DNA of 64,000 nucleotides, from NCBI RefSeq assembly GCF_000820105.1, contig NZ_CDDB01000039.1, positions 151,382 through 215,381 of the forward strand. Direction: 5' to 3'. This stretch comes from Aeromonas schubertii (lineage in GTDB: Bacteria; Pseudomonadota; Gammaproteobacteria; Enterobacterales; Aeromonadaceae). Of the stretch, positions 27,059 through 37,278 are shown piece by piece; the first letter of the stretch is position 1; each line of letters opens with the position of its first letter. Below the pieces are notes generated by a model. The model made no database searches. It was not told where the DNA came from and saw only the letters and a program-made list of their open reading frames with translations. The translations under genes were made by a program, and so were the position numbers.

Positions 27059-28969
27059 CTAGGTCTCCTCGAAGCTGACCAGCGTCATGCCCTGGCTGAC
27101 CTGATCGCCATGGGCGCAGTGGATGGCGGCGACCTGCCCCTCCTCGGGGGCGCGCAGGGTGTGCTCCATCTTCATCGCCTCGAGCACCACCAGAGGTTGC
27201 CCCTTGGCGACCCGCTCACCGGTGCGCACCAGCACCTCCACCACCATGGCGTGCATGGGGGCGATGGCGCCGTGTGCCGCCTCGGCCTCGACAGGGTCAA
27301 GGTCAGGGTGACACAAGAGGAAGGGGTAGGCGGCGCCCTCCAGATGGAGGGCCGCCCCGCGCCACCCCATGGTGCACCAGTGCCCGCCAATAAAGAGTTG
27401 CAATTGCGAGTCCTCCCGGCGCCAGGGGATCCATTGTCCCTGCCAGGCCACATGGGAACGGCGATCGAAGGTGAGCGTCAGGGGGCGCCGCATCTCCCCC
27501 AGTTGCAGGGTGAGTTGCAGCTCCTGAAATCCCCCGAGTCGAAAGCCCCGAAATTGCAGCCAGGGATCCCTGTCGCCGGCCTGTGGCATCAGTAGCAGGG
27601 CGGCGGCGAGCCAGGCGATCTCCGGGGGGGGGGCGTCAGCGGTCGGCAGAGGCCACTGGGTATGGTGGGCCATGGTCAGCACATCCGGGTCGCGGCACAG
27701 GCGTGCCAGCAGGGGACCGTTGTGGCTCAGGGGGGTCAGGGTCAGTGCATCCAGCGCGCAGGCCAGTCTGGCCAGGGCGTCGGCGCGATCCCGGCCGTGG
27801 GCGATCAACTTGGCGATCATGGGATCGTAGTGGGGGCTGATGATATCCCCGGCGCGCACACCGGTATCGATGCGCACCCCGTCCGGCCAAGTGAGGCACT
27901 CAATGGGGCCGCTGGCCGGCAAAAAACCGGCGGCCACGTCCTCGGCATAGAGCCGGGCCTCCACCGCATGACCGGTGAGCCGTACCTGCTCCTGGGTCAG
28001 GGGGAGGGGATCCCCCTGGGCGACACCCAGCTGCCAGGCCACCAGATCCAGGCCGGTGACGCACTCGGTGACCGGGTGCTCCACCTGTAGTCGGGTGTTC
28101 ATCTCCATAAAGTAGAAGTCGTCACCACTGACCAAAAACTCCATGGTGCCGGCCCCCACGTAACCGATGGCCAGGGCGGCTGCGACCGAGGCCTCCCCCA
28201 TGGCCTGGCGCAGCGAGTCGGGCAGGCTCGGCGCCGGGGCCTCTTCGATCACCTTCTGGTGGCGGCGCTGCAAGGAGCAGTCCCTGTCCCCCAGATAAAT
28301 GGCGTGGCCGTGACGGTCGGCGAAGATCTGCACCTCCACATGGCGGGCCCGCTCGAGATAGCGCTCGAGCAGCACCCGCTCATCGCCAAAGGCGCTGGCT
28401 GCCTCACGGCGCACCGAGGCGAGCGCCTCGCAGAGATCCTCCAGTCGGTCGACCCGGCGCATCCCCTTGCCGCCGCCCCCTGCCGCCGCCTTGATGAGCA
28501 GCGGTAAGGGAATGTGGCGGGCCTCGGCGAGCAGGGTGGCCTCGCTCTGATCTTCCCCGTGGTAGCCGGGCATCAGGGGCAGGCCTGCGGCAGCCATCAA
28601 CGCCTTGGCGCCGGCCTTGTCTCCCATGGCGCGGATGGCGCTGGCCGGTGGGCCGACGAAGATCAGCCCCTCCTGCTCGAGACGTTCGGCGAAGCGGTCG
28701 TTTTCGGAGAGGAAGCCATAACCCGGATGTACCGCATCGGCACGGGCGGCGCGGGCGACCGCGAGTATCTTCTCACCGTCGAGATAGCTCTCCCGGGCGG
28801 CGGCCGGCCCGATGGGCCAGGCCTCGTCGGCCAGGGTCGTGTGAAGTGCCCCCTCGTCGGCTTCGGAGTAGACGGCGATGGTGTGGATGCCGAGGGTGCG
28901 GGCAGTGCGAATGATGCGACAAGCTATCTCGCCCCGATTGGCGATAAGCAGGCGACGGATCGGACTCAT
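27059..28969 (-). CDS. liuD: Methylcrotonoyl-CoA carboxylase, biotin-carrying alpha subunit
   Basis: A 636-residue protein with an N-terminal biotin carboxylase (RLLIANRGEIACRI; ATP-grasp glycine loop AAAGGGGKGMR; EMNTRLQVEHPVTE) and a C-terminal biotinyl domain with K600 in EAMKMEHTL. It carboxylates biotin for transfer by LiuB. The domain pattern is shared with acetyl- and propionyl-CoA carboxylases, so assignment to methylcrotonoyl-CoA rests on operon context. Its ATG overlaps the liuC stop by four bases. Confidence 0.94.
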   Translation of the reverse strand: MSPIRRLLIANRGEIACRIIRTARTLGIHTIAVYSEADEGALHTTLADEAWPIGPAAARESYLDGEKILAVARAARADAVHPGYGFLSENDRFAERLEQEGLIFVGPPASAIRAMGDKAGAKALMAAAGLPLMPGYHGEDQSEATLLAEARHIPLPLLIKAAAGGGGKGMRRVDRLEDLCEALASVRREAASAFGDERVLLERYLERARHVEVQIFADRHGHAIYLGDRDCSLQRRHQKVIEEAPAPSLPDSLRQAMGEASVAAALAIGYVGAGTMEFLVSGDDFYFMEMNTRLQVEHPVTECVTGLDLVAWQLGVAQGDPLPLTQEQVRLTGHAVEARLYAEDVAAGFLPASGPIECLTWPDGVRIDTGVRAGDIISPHYDPMIAKLIAHGRDRADALARLACALDALTLTPLSHNGPLLARLCRDPDVLTMAHHTQWPLPTADAPPPEIAWLAAALLLMPQAGDRDPWLQFRGFRLGGFQELQLTLQLGEMRRPLTLTFDRRSHVAWQGQWIPWRREDSQLQLFIGGHWCTMGWRGAALHLEGAAYPFLLCHPDLDPVEAEAAHGAIAPMHAMVVEVLVRTGERVAKGQPLVVLEAMKMEHTLRAPEEGQVAAIHCAHGDQVSQGMTLVSFEET

Positions 28970-29784
28970 GGGGTCTCCTTGTCGGGGTCCTGATGTTGGC
29001 GCCAGGCGGGGCGGCGTTTGTCGAAGAAGGCCTGCATCCCCTCCTGGGCCTCCTTGCCGACACGCACCCGGGCGATGGCGTCGACCGTGATCTCCTCATA
29101 GAGAGCCGGATCGAGAGAGAGGTGGGCGAGCAGTCGCTTGGTCTCTTTCATCGCCTCCGGGCCGTTTTGGCACAGGCGCACGGCTCGCTGGCGGCCCTGG
29201 GTGAGCAGCTCGGTGGTGCGGGCGGTCTCGTGTACCAGCCCCAGGCGGCAGGCGGTAATGGCGTCGAAGGGCTCGGCGCTTAGCATATAGCGCTGGGCCT
29301 GACGCACCCCCATGGCCCGTACCACATAGGGGGCTATCATGGCGGGCACCAGACCCAGAGAGACCTCGGAGAGGCAGAAGCGGGCATCCTCGGCGGCGAT
29401 GGCCATGTCGCAGGCGGCGATGAGACCCAGGGCTCCCCCATAGGCCGCCCCCTGCACCAGGGCCAGGGTCGGCATGGGCAGGGTATGGAGGATGTGGAGC
29501 AGACGCGCCAGTTGGCGGGCATCTTCCCGGTTGTGTTCGAAGTCGCTGTGGGCCTGGCTCTTCATCCAGTTGAGGTCGGCCCCGGCGCAGAAATGGGCCC
29601 CCTCGGCGCGCAGGATAAGGACGTGGGGGCGCCGCTCGATGGGCTGGCCATGGGTGTGCCCCAGATCCTCCAGGGCCTCTTGCAACTGCTCGATGAGCCG
29701 CTCATCGAGGGCGTTGTGGCGCTCGGGGCGGCACAGGATGAGCTCGGCGACCGGGCCGTGCTGCTCCACTCTCAATCCGTTCAT
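28966..29784 (-). CDS. liuC: Methylglutaconyl-CoA hydratase (enoyl-CoA hydratase family)
   Basis: Hydrates 3-methylglutaconyl-CoA to HMG-CoA. The 272-residue crotonase-fold protein has the oxyanion-hole segments HFCAGADLNWM and GAAYGGALGLIAACD and the catalytic region ARFCLSEVSLGLVP. I start at ATG 29784 (MNGLRVEQHG), preceded by GGAGGC; the in-frame extension lies in liuB. A 10-bp gap separates it from liuB. Confidence 0.92.
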   Translation of the reverse strand: MNGLRVEQHGPVAELILCRPERHNALDERLIEQLQEALEDLGHTHGQPIERRPHVLILRAEGAHFCAGADLNWMKSQAHSDFEHNREDARQLARLLHILHTLPMPTLALVQGAAYGGALGLIAACDMAIAAEDARFCLSEVSLGLVPAMIAPYVVRAMGVRQAQRYMLSAEPFDAITACRLGLVHETARTTELLTQGRQRAVRLCQNGPEAMKETKRLLAHLSLDPALYEEITVDAIARVRVGKEAQEGMQAFFDKRRPAWRQHQDPDKETP

Positions 29785-29794
29785 GAGGCCTCCT

Positions 29795-31396
29795 TTACAT
29801 GCGAAAGATGCCGTACTGCTCGTCGCCCAGCGGACGCTGCCGGCAGGCGGCCAGGGCCAGGGCCAACACAATCCGGCTGTCGGCCGGATCGATCACCCCG
29901 TCATCCCAGAGGCGGGCACTGGCGTAGTAGGGGTGGCCCTGACGCTCGTACTGCTCGAGCACGGGGCGGCGAATGTCCTCTAGCTCTTGATCCCCGGGGC
30001 GGCGTCCCTCGGCGGCGAGCTTGTCCAGGCGCACCTGGGTCAGTACGCCGGCGGCCTGCTCTCCCCCCATCACAGAGATGCGGCTGTTGGGCCAGCTGAA
30101 GAGGAAGTCAGGCTCGAAGGCGCGCCCGGCCATGCCATAGTTGCCGGCACCGAAGCTGCCACCCGTGATCAGGGTCAGCTTGGGTACCCGGCTGCAGGCC
30201 ACTGCCGTGACCAGCTTGGCCCCGTGCTTGGCGATGCCCCCATGTTCGGCGGCGCTGCCGACCATGAAGCCGGTGATGTTCTGTAAAAACAGCAGTGGGG
30301 TGCCGCGCCGGTTGCAGAGCTGGATGAAGTGGGCCCCCTTCTGGGCGCTGTCACTGTGCAGCACCCCGTTGTTGGCGAGGATCCCCACCGGCATGCCGCA
30401 GATGCTGGCGAAGCCGGTGACCAGGGTGGTGCCAAAGCGCGCCTTGAACTCGTCAAATGCCGAGTCGTCCACCAGGCGGGCGATGATCTCCCGCGCCTCC
30501 ACCGGTTTTTTGAGGTTGGCACCCACCAGGCCGTAGAGATCCTCGATGGGGTAGCGCGGCTCTGCATAAGGGGCCGGCTCACTGTCATCGCCAGGCAGAT
30601 GGCTCACCAGGGTGCGAGCTAGGGCGAGGGCATGGGCATCGTCCCGGGCCAGGTGATCCGCCACCCCCGAGAGGGCGCAGTGCACCTCGGCACCCCCGAG
30701 CGCCTCGGCGCTGATCTCCTCGCCGGTGGCCGCCTTAACCAGTGGTGGACCGGCGAGGAAGATGGTGGCCTGATTCTTCACCATGATGGACTCGTCGGCC
30801 ATGGCCGGCACATAGGCGCCGCCGGCGGTACAGAGCCCCATCACCACGGCGAGCTGGGGGATCCCCCGGGCCGACATGCGCGCCTGGTTGTAGAAGATGC
30901 GACCGAAGTGATCCCGGTCAGGAAACACCTCGTCCTGCATCGGCAGGAAGGCACCGCCCGAGTCGACCAGATAGAGGCAGGGGAGGTGCAGCCGCTCGGC
31001 GATGGCCTGGGCGCGCAGGTGTTTTTTTACCGTCAGCGGGTAGTAGGTGCCCCCTTTGACGGTGGCGTCGTTGATCACCAGCATGCACAGGCGTCCCTGG
31101 ATACGGCCGATCCCCGTGATGATGCCGGCGGCGGGCACCGGCTCGTCATAGACCTCGTGGGCCGCCAGGGGGGAGAGTTCCAAAAAGGGGGAGCCCGCAT
31201 CGAGCAGATGCAGCAGTCGATCCCGGGGCAGCAGCTTGCCCCTGGCCTGGTGGCGGGCGTTGTTGGCCGCGCCCCCGCCCTGGCGCACGACGGCCAGTCG
31301 GGCGTCGAGATCGGCCACCAGGGCGGCCATGGCGGCTTGCTTCTCCATAAAGTCGGGAGCGCGGGTGTCGAGGCTGGAGAGAAGGTGCGCCATCAT
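29795..31396 (-). CDS. liuB: Methylcrotonoyl-CoA carboxylase, carboxyltransferase beta subunit
   Basis: A 533-residue crotonase-superfamily carboxyltransferase. Conserved blocks include [51 protein letters not shown] and the second-half [14 protein letters not shown]. It moves the carboxyl from LiuD biotin to 3-methylcrotonoyl-CoA. Tandem ATG codons at 31396 and 31393 overlap the liuA stop, so translation is coupled. Confidence 0.95.
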   Translation of the reverse strand: MMAHLLSSLDTRAPDFMEKQAAMAALVADLDARLAVVRQGGGAANNARHQARGKLLPRDRLLHLLDAGSPFLELSPLAAHEVYDEPVPAAGIITGIGRIQGRLCMLVINDATVKGGTYYPLTVKKHLRAQAIAERLHLPCLYLVDSGGAFLPMQDEVFPDRDHFGRIFYNQARMSARGIPQLAVVMGLCTAGGAYVPAMADESIMVKNQATIFLAGPPLVKAATGEEISAEALGGAEVHCALSGVADHLARDDAHALALARTLVSHLPGDDSEPAPYAEPRYPIEDLYGLVGANLKKPVEAREIIARLVDDSAFDEFKARFGTTLVTGFASICGMPVGILANNGVLHSDSAQKGAHFIQLCNRRGTPLLFLQNITGFMVGSAAEHGGIAKHGAKLVTAVACSRVPKLTLITGGSFGAGNYGMAGRAFEPDFLFSWPNSRISVMGGEQAAGVLTQVRLDKLAAEGRRPGDQELEDIRRPVLEQYERQGHPYYASARLWDDGVIDPADSRIVLALALAACRQRPLGDEQYGIFRM

Positions 31397-32529
31397 GCCT
31401 CTCCCATCAGTTCCCGGCCGATGAGCCAGCGGCGGATCTCCGAGGTGCCGGCGCCTATCTCGTAGAGCTTGGCATCGCGCAGCAGACGCCCGGTCGGGTA
31501 GTCATTGATGTAGCCGTTGCCTCCCAGCAGCTGGATGGCATCGAGGGCCATCTGGGTGGCGCTCTCGGCGGCGTAGAGGATGGCCGCGGCGCAATCCTTG
31601 CGGCTGGTGCGCCCGGCGTCGCAGTCGCGGGCCACCGAATAGACCAGGGCGCGGGCGCTGGCCAGACGGGTGTACATGTCGGCGAGCTTGCCCTGCACCA
31701 GCTGGAACTCGCCGATGGGCTGGCCAAACTGCTTGCGCTCGCGCACATAGGGGAGCACCACATCCATGCAGGCCTGCATGATGCCAAGGGGGCCGGCGGC
31801 GAGCACGATGCGCTCGTAGTCGAGGCCGCTCATCAGCACCCGCACGCCGCCCCCCAGGGCGCCGAGCAGGTTGGCGGCGGGCACCCGGCATTGGTCGAAC
31901 ACCAGCTCGCAGGTGTTCGAGCCACGCATGCCGAGCTTGTCGAGCTTCTGGGCGGTGCCAAAGCCCGGGGTGCCCTTCTCCACGATAAAGGCGCTGATCC
32001 CCTTGGGGCCGGCGGCCGGATCTGTCTTGGCGTAGATGACGAACACCTCGGCATCGGGGCCGTTGGTGATCCACATCTTGTTGCCATTGAGAATGAAGTC
32101 ATCCCCGTCGCGCCGGGCGGTCAGGCGCATGCTCACCACATCGGAGCCGGCGCCCGGCTCGCTCATGGCCAGTGCCCCCACGTGGCGGCCGCTCACCAGC
32201 TCCGGCAGGTACTTGGCTTTTTGCTCCGGTGTGCCGTGGCGGTGGATCTGGTTGATGCAGAGGTTGGAGTGGGCGCCGTAGGAGAGGCCCACCGAGGCGC
32301 TGGCCCGGCTCACCTGCTCCATCACCATGACGTGGGCGAGATAGCCCAGTGCCACCCCGCCATACTCCTCGGCCACCGTGATGCCGTGCAGTCCCAGCTC
32401 GCCGAGCTCGGGCCAGAGATCGCGGGGAAACTGGTTGCTCACGTCGATCTCGGCGGCGCGCGGGGCGATCCGCTTCTGGCAGAAGGCTTCCACCTGATCG
32501 ATCAGGGGGGCGAGGCTGTCGTCATGCAT
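31393..32529 (-). CDS. liuA: Isovaleryl-CoA dehydrogenase
   Basis: FAD enzyme that oxidises isovaleryl-CoA to 3-methylcrotonoyl-CoA and passes electrons to ETF. The 378-residue protein has [20 protein letters not shown] and [13 protein letters not shown]. The catalytic glutamate is in [15 protein letters not shown], the position used by isovaleryl-CoA dehydrogenases, while the usual short-chain position reads [10 protein letters not shown]. It is the first gene of the liu operon. Confidence 0.95.
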   Translation of the reverse strand: MHDDSLAPLIDQVEAFCQKRIAPRAAEIDVSNQFPRDLWPELGELGLHGITVAEEYGGVALGYLAHVMVMEQVSRASASVGLSYGAHSNLCINQIHRHGTPEQKAKYLPELVSGRHVGALAMSEPGAGSDVVSMRLTARRDGDDFILNGNKMWITNGPDAEVFVIYAKTDPAAGPKGISAFIVEKGTPGFGTAQKLDKLGMRGSNTCELVFDQCRVPAANLLGALGGGVRVLMSGLDYERIVLAAGPLGIMQACMDVVLPYVRERKQFGQPIGEFQLVQGKLADMYTRLASARALVYSVARDCDAGRTSRKDCAAAILYAAESATQMALDAIQLLGGNGYINDYPTGRLLRDAKLYEIGAGTSEIRRWLIGRELMGEA

Positions 32530-32619
32530 GGGTTCTCTCTCCGTGAGTCATGGGGATGGGCGCCCAGAGTGACAGCCGGGTCTGAATGACCCCAACTGGT
32601 CCGTCCAATCCAGGGGTAA

Positions 32620-32637
32620 GTTTACGTTAGCGTAAAC
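32620..32637. promoter_or_regulatory. Candidate LiuR operator shared by the divergent liu and ivd operons
   Basis: GTTTACG-TTAG-CGTAAAC is a perfect inverted repeat with a 4-bp spacer, immediately followed by a further CGTAAA direct repeat (32637-32642). It lies 91 bp from the liuA start and 48 bp from the mmsA start. A TTTACG/CGTAAA dyad is what I recall for LiuR sites in gammaproteobacteria, and MerR-type proteins bind dyads in promoter spacers. I could not place convincing -35/-10 pairs on either strand. Confidence 0.75.
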
Positions 32638-32684
32638 GTAAATCAGTTGTTAGTCTAAGGTAAATTTCCATGAGGAGCCCTGCC

Positions 32685-34199
32685 ATGGCCAGTTCGTTAT
32701 CCCCCCGTTTTGGCGACCTTCCCCTGCTCATCGGGGGGCACGCCGTGCCGTCCCAAAGCGATCAGTGGTTGCCGGTTCACAGCCCCCTCGATCAGCGCCT
32801 GCTGGCGCGCGTGCCCTGCGCCACCAGCGATGAGGTGGAGCTGGCCATCCAGAGCGCCGCCGAGGCCCAGCGCAGTTGGGGACAGGTACCTGCCCCGGAG
32901 CGGGCGCGGGTGATGATGCGTTTTGCCCACCTGCTCAAGGTGCATCATGACGAGCTGGCCGAGCTGCTGGCCCAGGAGACCGGCAAAACCCTGGCCGACG
33001 CCAAGGGGGACGTGTGGCGCGGCATCGAGGTGGTGGAGCAAGCCTCCGGCATTGCCAGCCAGATGATGGGAGAGACCCTGGGCAACGTGGCCCGCGGAGT
33101 GGATGGCCACTCCTGGATGCAGCCCCTCGGGGTGTGCGCCGGTGTCACCCCCTTTAACTTCCCGGCCATGATCCCGCTTTGGATGTTTCCGCTCGCCATC
33201 GCCTGTGGCAACGGCTTCGTGCTCAAACCCTCCGAGCAGGATCCCCTCACTCCCATGCGCCTGGCCGAGCTCTTCAAGGAGGCCGGCGCCCCCGATGGCA
33301 TCCTCAGCGTCATTCACGGCAGGGGAGAGCAGGTGGATCAGCTCATTACCCATCCTCTCATCAAGGCGGTGAGCTTCGTCGGCTCGGCCCGGGTCGGGGC
33401 CCATGTCTACCGCACCGCCACCCATCACCTCAAGCGGGCCCAGTGCTTCGTCGGCGCCAAGAATCACATGGTGATCCTGCCCGATGCCAACAAGAGCCAG
33501 GTGCTGAGCAATCTGGTGGGGGCCGGGGTCGGCGCCGCCGGCCAGCGCTGCATGGCCATCAGCGTGGCGGTCTTCGTGGGGGCGGCCCGTGACTGGATCC
33601 CCGAGCTGGCCGAGGCGTTTCGCGCGGTGCGCCCGGGCCCCTGGAACGACGAAGGGGCGGCCTATGGCCCCCTCATCAGCCAGGGGGCGAAGGCACGCGT
33701 GGCGGGTCTTATCGAGGCCGGCGTCCGTGAGGGGGCCGAGTGTCTGGTGGATGGGCGCTCGGTGGAGGTGCCCGGCTACCCCGAGGGCAACTGGATGGGG
33801 CCTACCCTGTTTCGCGGCGTGACCACAGAGATGGGGCTCTACCGGGAGGAGATCTTCGGCCCGGTGCTCGCCTGCATGGAGGTGGAGAGCCTGGAGCAGG
33901 CCATCGCACTTATCAATGACAACCCCTATGGCAACGGCACCTCGCTCTTCACCGGCAGCGGCGCCGCGGCGCGTCACTTCCGCCATGAGGTGGCGGTGGG
34001 CCAGGTGGGGATCAACGTCCCTATCCCGGTGCCGCTCCCCTTCTTTTCGTTCACCGGCTGGCGCGGCTCCTTCTACGGGGATCTCCACGCCTACGGCAAA
34101 CAGGCGGTGCGCTTCTATACCGAGACCAAGACGGTCACCGAACGCTGGTTCGACGACGAGTCGGCCGCCGGCCCCAATCTCACCATCACCCTGCGCTGA
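32685..34199 (+). CDS. mmsA: Methylmalonate-semialdehyde dehydrogenase (CoA-acylating)
   Basis: Converts methylmalonate semialdehyde plus CoA and NAD+ to propionyl-CoA and CO2, ending valine degradation. The 504-residue aldehyde dehydrogenase has the catalytic cysteine in [11 protein letters not shown] and the family block [15 protein letters not shown]. Unlike ordinary aldehyde dehydrogenases, it lacks the general-base glutamate (the site reads [10 protein letters not shown] then FVGAKNH), as expected for MmsA. Start at ATG 32685 has AGGAG at 8 nt; the ATG at 32670 does not. In Shewanella naming this is ivdB. Confidence 0.94.
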   Translation: MASSLSPRFGDLPLLIGGHAVPSQSDQWLPVHSPLDQRLLARVPCATSDEVELAIQSAAEAQRSWGQVPAPERARVMMRFAHLLKVHHDELAELLAQETGKTLADAKGDVWRGIEVVEQASGIASQMMGETLGNVARGVDGHSWMQPLGVCAGVTPFNFPAMIPLWMFPLAIACGNGFVLKPSEQDPLTPMRLAELFKEAGAPDGILSVIHGRGEQVDQLITHPLIKAVSFVGSARVGAHVYRTATHHLKRAQCFVGAKNHMVILPDANKSQVLSNLVGAGVGAAGQRCMAISVAVFVGAARDWIPELAEAFRAVRPGPWNDEGAAYGPLISQGAKARVAGLIEAGVREGAECLVDGRSVEVPGYPEGNWMGPTLFRGVTTEMGLYREEIFGPVLACMEVESLEQAIALINDNPYGNGTSLFTGSGAAARHFRHEVAVGQVGINVPIPVPLPFFSFTGWRGSFYGDLHAYGKQAVRFYTETKTVTERWFDDESAAGPNLTITLR

Positions 34200-34208
34200 G
34201 GAGCAGAC

Positions 34209-35366
34209 ATGGACTTTAGACCCACCGAGGATCAGAGAGCCTTTATGGCGGCAGCGGCCGCCTTCTCCGAGGAGGCCCTGGCCCCCCACGCGGCGCGCTG
34301 GGATCGGGAGCATGAGTTCCCCATCGAGACCATCAAGGGGGCGGCCGAGCTCGGCTTCTGCGGCCTCTACACCACGCCGGATCACGGCGGTCTGGGGCTG
34401 CCCCGCCTCGATGCCAGCCTCATCTTCGAGCAGCTCGCCATGGGCTGCACCTCGACCACCGCCTACCTCACCATCCACAACATGGTGAGCTGGATGCTGG
34501 GGCAGTGGTTGCCCGAGGCGACGGCCGCCGTCTGGGTGCCGCGCCTGGCGAGCGGCGAGCTGCTCGGCTCTTACTGCCTCACCGAGCCGGGGGCAGGATC
34601 GGATGCCGCTGCCCTCAAGACTCGAGCGGTGCGCGAGGGAGAGGAGTACCTCATCGACGGCAGCAAGGTGTTTATCTCGGGGGCAGGCAGCACCGACGTG
34701 CTGGTGGTGATGGCCCGCACCGGTGGCCCCGGGGCGGGGGGGATCTCCGCCTTCATGGTGCCGGCCGAGACAAGGGGCGTGCGTTACGGCAAGGCCGAGG
34801 AGAAGCTCGGCTGGAACAGCCAACCGACCCGCGAGGTGATCTTCGAAGGGGTCAGGGTGCCTGCCGCCTATCGTCTGGGGCAGGAGGGTGAGGGGTTCAA
34901 GTTTGCCATGCAGGCGCTCGATGGCGGGCGCATCAACATCGCCACCTGCTCGGTGGGAACCGCCCAGCGGGCCCTCGACGACGCGCTCGCCTATGTACGG
35001 GAGCGCGAGCAGTTCGGTCACCCGATCAGCGAATTTCAGAGCGTGCAGTTTCGTCTGGCCGATATGGCGACCGAGCTTGCCGCGGCGCGCCTCCTGGTGC
35101 GTCAGGCGGCGGCGAGGCTCGATGAGGGCTGCCCCGACAAGAGCGCCTGGTGCGCCATGGCCAAACGCTTTGCGACCGACATCGGCTTCAGGATCTGTGA
35201 CGAGGCGCTGCAACTGTTCGGTGGCTATGGTTATACCCGCGACTACCCCCTCGAGCGCTATCTGCGCGATACCCGGGTGCATCGCATTCTGGAGGGAACC
35301 AACGAGGTGATGCGCCTCATTATTGCCCGCCGCCTGCTCAGCGAGCAGGGGCTCAGCCTGGAGTAA
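34209..35366 (+). CDS. ivdC: Acyl-CoA dehydrogenase, probable isobutyryl-CoA dehydrogenase
   Basis: A 385-residue FAD acyl-CoA dehydrogenase with CLTEPGAGSDAA, KVFISGAGSTDV and GGYGYTRDYP. The catalytic glutamate is at the common short/branched-chain position, RILEGTNEVM. It would oxidise isobutyryl-CoA to methacrylyl-CoA. Substrate comes from operon context, since sequence alone cannot separate it from 2-methylbutyryl-CoA dehydrogenase. Confidence 0.9.
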   Translation: MDFRPTEDQRAFMAAAAAFSEEALAPHAARWDREHEFPIETIKGAAELGFCGLYTTPDHGGLGLPRLDASLIFEQLAMGCTSTTAYLTIHNMVSWMLGQWLPEATAAVWVPRLASGELLGSYCLTEPGAGSDAAALKTRAVREGEEYLIDGSKVFISGAGSTDVLVVMARTGGPGAGGISAFMVPAETRGVRYGKAEEKLGWNSQPTREVIFEGVRVPAAYRLGQEGEGFKFAMQALDGGRINIATCSVGTAQRALDDALAYVREREQFGHPISEFQSVQFRLADMATELAAARLLVRQAAARLDEGCPDKSAWCAMAKRFATDIGFRICDEALQLFGGYGYTRDYPLERYLRDTRVHRILEGTNEVMRLIIARRLLSEQGLSLE

Positions 35367-35373
35367 ATGCCCC

Positions 35374-36147
35374 ATGATGACAAGGATCCATGTGGAGTAT
35401 CACGGTCATACCGCCCTGTTGACCCTGGACCATGCTCCCGCCAATACCCTGACCCTGCACGGATTGCAGGCCCTTACCCACATACTGCAGGAGGTGGCAA
35501 GCCGCCCCGAGGTGGTGGCCCTGGTGTTCTCTGGCAGCGGCGAGAAGTTCTTCTGTGCCGGGGCCGATCTCAAGCAGTTTTCCGGCGATGACAAGGGGCT
35601 GGCCCGCGAGGTGGGCGAGGCCTTTGGCCAGGCCTTCGACGCCCTGGCCGCCTTCCCCGGCGTCACCATTGCCGCCATCAACGGCTTCGCCATGGGGGGC
35701 GGTCTCGAGTTGGCGCTCGCCTGCGACATCCGCATCGCCGAGCAGCAGGCGGTGCTGGCCCTGCCGGAGGCCTCGGTAGGGCTGCTCCCCTGTGCCGGCG
35801 GTACCCAGCGCCTCACCGAGTTGGTGGGGCCGGGCTGGGCCAAGCGGATGATCCTGTGCGGCGAGCGGGTCGATGCGACCCTGGGTTACGAGATTGGGCT
35901 GGTGGAGCAGGTGGTGCAGAGCGGGCACGGGGTCGAGGCGGCCCGGCGCATGGCGGCTCACGCCGCCCAGCAGAGCCCGGCGGCCCTGCGTGCCTGCAAG
36001 GGGCTCATCAATCAGGGGCGTCGTCGTCCCCGTGACGAGGCGCTGCCTTTGGAGCGCGAGGCCTTCCTCGCCCTGTTTGATGACCCCAATCAGCAGGAGG
36101 GGGTGCAGGCCTTCCTGGAAAAACGTCCACCCCGCTGGCACTACTGA
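35374..36147 (+). CDS. ivdD: Enoyl-CoA hydratase, probable methacrylyl-CoA hydratase
   Basis: A 257-residue crotonase protein from the tandem ATGs at 35374 and 35377. KFFCAGADLKQF and GFAMGGGLELALACD are the oxyanion-hole segments, and ALPEASVGLLPCAGGTQRL holds the catalytic glutamates. It hydrates methacrylyl-CoA to 3-hydroxyisobutyryl-CoA. A GGAG sits at the end of ivdC, about 12 nt upstream, and the genes are 7 bp apart. Confidence 0.88.
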   Translation: MMTRIHVEYHGHTALLTLDHAPANTLTLHGLQALTHILQEVASRPEVVALVFSGSGEKFFCAGADLKQFSGDDKGLAREVGEAFGQAFDALAAFPGVTIAAINGFAMGGGLELALACDIRIAEQQAVLALPEASVGLLPCAGGTQRLTELVGPGWAKRMILCGERVDATLGYEIGLVEQVVQSGHGVEAARRMAAHAAQQSPAALRACKGLINQGRRRPRDEALPLEREAFLALFDDPNQQEGVQAFLEKRPPRWHY

Positions 36148-36162
36148 GACGAGGAGAGCCTG

Positions 36163-37269
36163 ATGACAGTCCATGTCAGCCATCTGCCCCTGCCCGGGGA
36201 TCTGTGTATCGGCGTCTTGACCCTGGATGCCCCCGCCTCCCTCAACGCCCTGAGCCTGCCGATGATCCGGCTCCTGAGCCGGCAGCTCGCCCTGTGGGCT
36301 GAGGATCCAAGGGTACGCGCCGTCTGGCTGGAGGGGGGAGAGAAGGCGTTTTGCGCCGGCGGTGATATCCGCTCCTTCTACCACCTGGCCCAGGAGCAGC
36401 CGGTGAGTGTGCTCGGTGAGTTCGCCGCCGATTTCTTCGAGCAGGAGTACCGCCTCGATCACGCCATTCACACCTATCCCAAGCCCATCCTCTGCCTGGG
36501 CCATGGCATCGTCATGGGCGGCGGTATCGGCCTGTTGGCGGGGGCCCGTTTTCGCATCCTGACCGAGCAGAGCCTGCTCGCCATGCCCGAGGTGAGCATA
36601 GGCCTCTACCCGGATGTGGCCGGCAGCTGGTTCCTGTCACGTATGCCGGGGCGGCTCGGGCTCTGGCTCGGTCTCACCGGGGCCCGCTTTAACGGCAGCG
36701 ATGCCCTGGCGCTCGGGATGGCCGATGCCCTGATCCCGGCGGCGCGCCGCGCTGAGCTCAAGGAGCGGCTGCAGGGGCTGGACTGGCGGCTCGAGGGGGA
36801 GGCGCTCGATGAGGCCATCTTCGGCCTGCTCGTTCGCCTCGGGGAGGGGATGCCGGCCCCCGAGCCTCTGCTGCTGCCCCACCGGGGGCAGATAGAGGCG
36901 CTGCTGGCCGGTCGCTCCCTCGAGGGGATCCTGGCGCGCCTGTTTGCCGCCGATCTCGCGCCCTGGCCGGCCCTGGCCCAGGCCCAGGCGACGTGCCACG
37001 GTGGCAGCCCCATCAGCCGGGCCATCGCCTGGCAGCAATACGGGCATGCCCGCCACCTGTCGCTGGCCGAGGTGTTTGCCGAGGAGCTCGCCCTCTCGGT
37101 CAACTGCGTGCTGGAGGGGGATTTTCTGGAAGGGGTGCGCGCCCTGCTTATCGACAAGGACAAGTCCCCGTGCTGGCGCTTCGCCAGGCAGAGCGAGGTG
37201 CCCGCCGACTGGCTGGCCGACATGTGGCGCTGGCGCGGCGGGGACAATCCCCTGGCTCAACTTGCCTAA
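36163..37269 (+). CDS. ivdE: 3-Hydroxyisobutyryl-CoA hydrolase
   Basis: A 368-residue crotonase-superfamily hydrolase that frees 3-hydroxyisobutyrate from CoA, preventing toxic methacrylyl-CoA build-up. AFCAGGDIRSFYHLA and GIVMGGGIGLLAGARFRI are the oxyanion-hole blocks; MPEVSIGLYPDVAGSWFLSRMPG is typical of HIBCH rather than hydratases. The longer C-terminal part (about 240-368) also fits HIBCH. GAGGAGAG precedes the ATG. Confidence 0.93.
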   Translation: MTVHVSHLPLPGDLCIGVLTLDAPASLNALSLPMIRLLSRQLALWAEDPRVRAVWLEGGEKAFCAGGDIRSFYHLAQEQPVSVLGEFAADFFEQEYRLDHAIHTYPKPILCLGHGIVMGGGIGLLAGARFRILTEQSLLAMPEVSIGLYPDVAGSWFLSRMPGRLGLWLGLTGARFNGSDALALGMADALIPAARRAELKERLQGLDWRLEGEALDEAIFGLLVRLGEGMPAPEPLLLPHRGQIEALLAGRSLEGILARLFAADLAPWPALAQAQATCHGGSPISRAIAWQQYGHARHLSLAEVFAEELALSVNCVLEGDFLEGVRALLIDKDKSPCWRFARQSEVPADWLADMWRWRGGDNPLAQLA

Positions 37270-37278
37270 GGAGAGAGA

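Noticed and set aside
32697-35375. An 892-residue minus-strand frame opposite mmsA and ivdC
   Set aside because: It is antisense to two well-conserved enzymes and is rich in His, Gly, Ala and Leu without domains.
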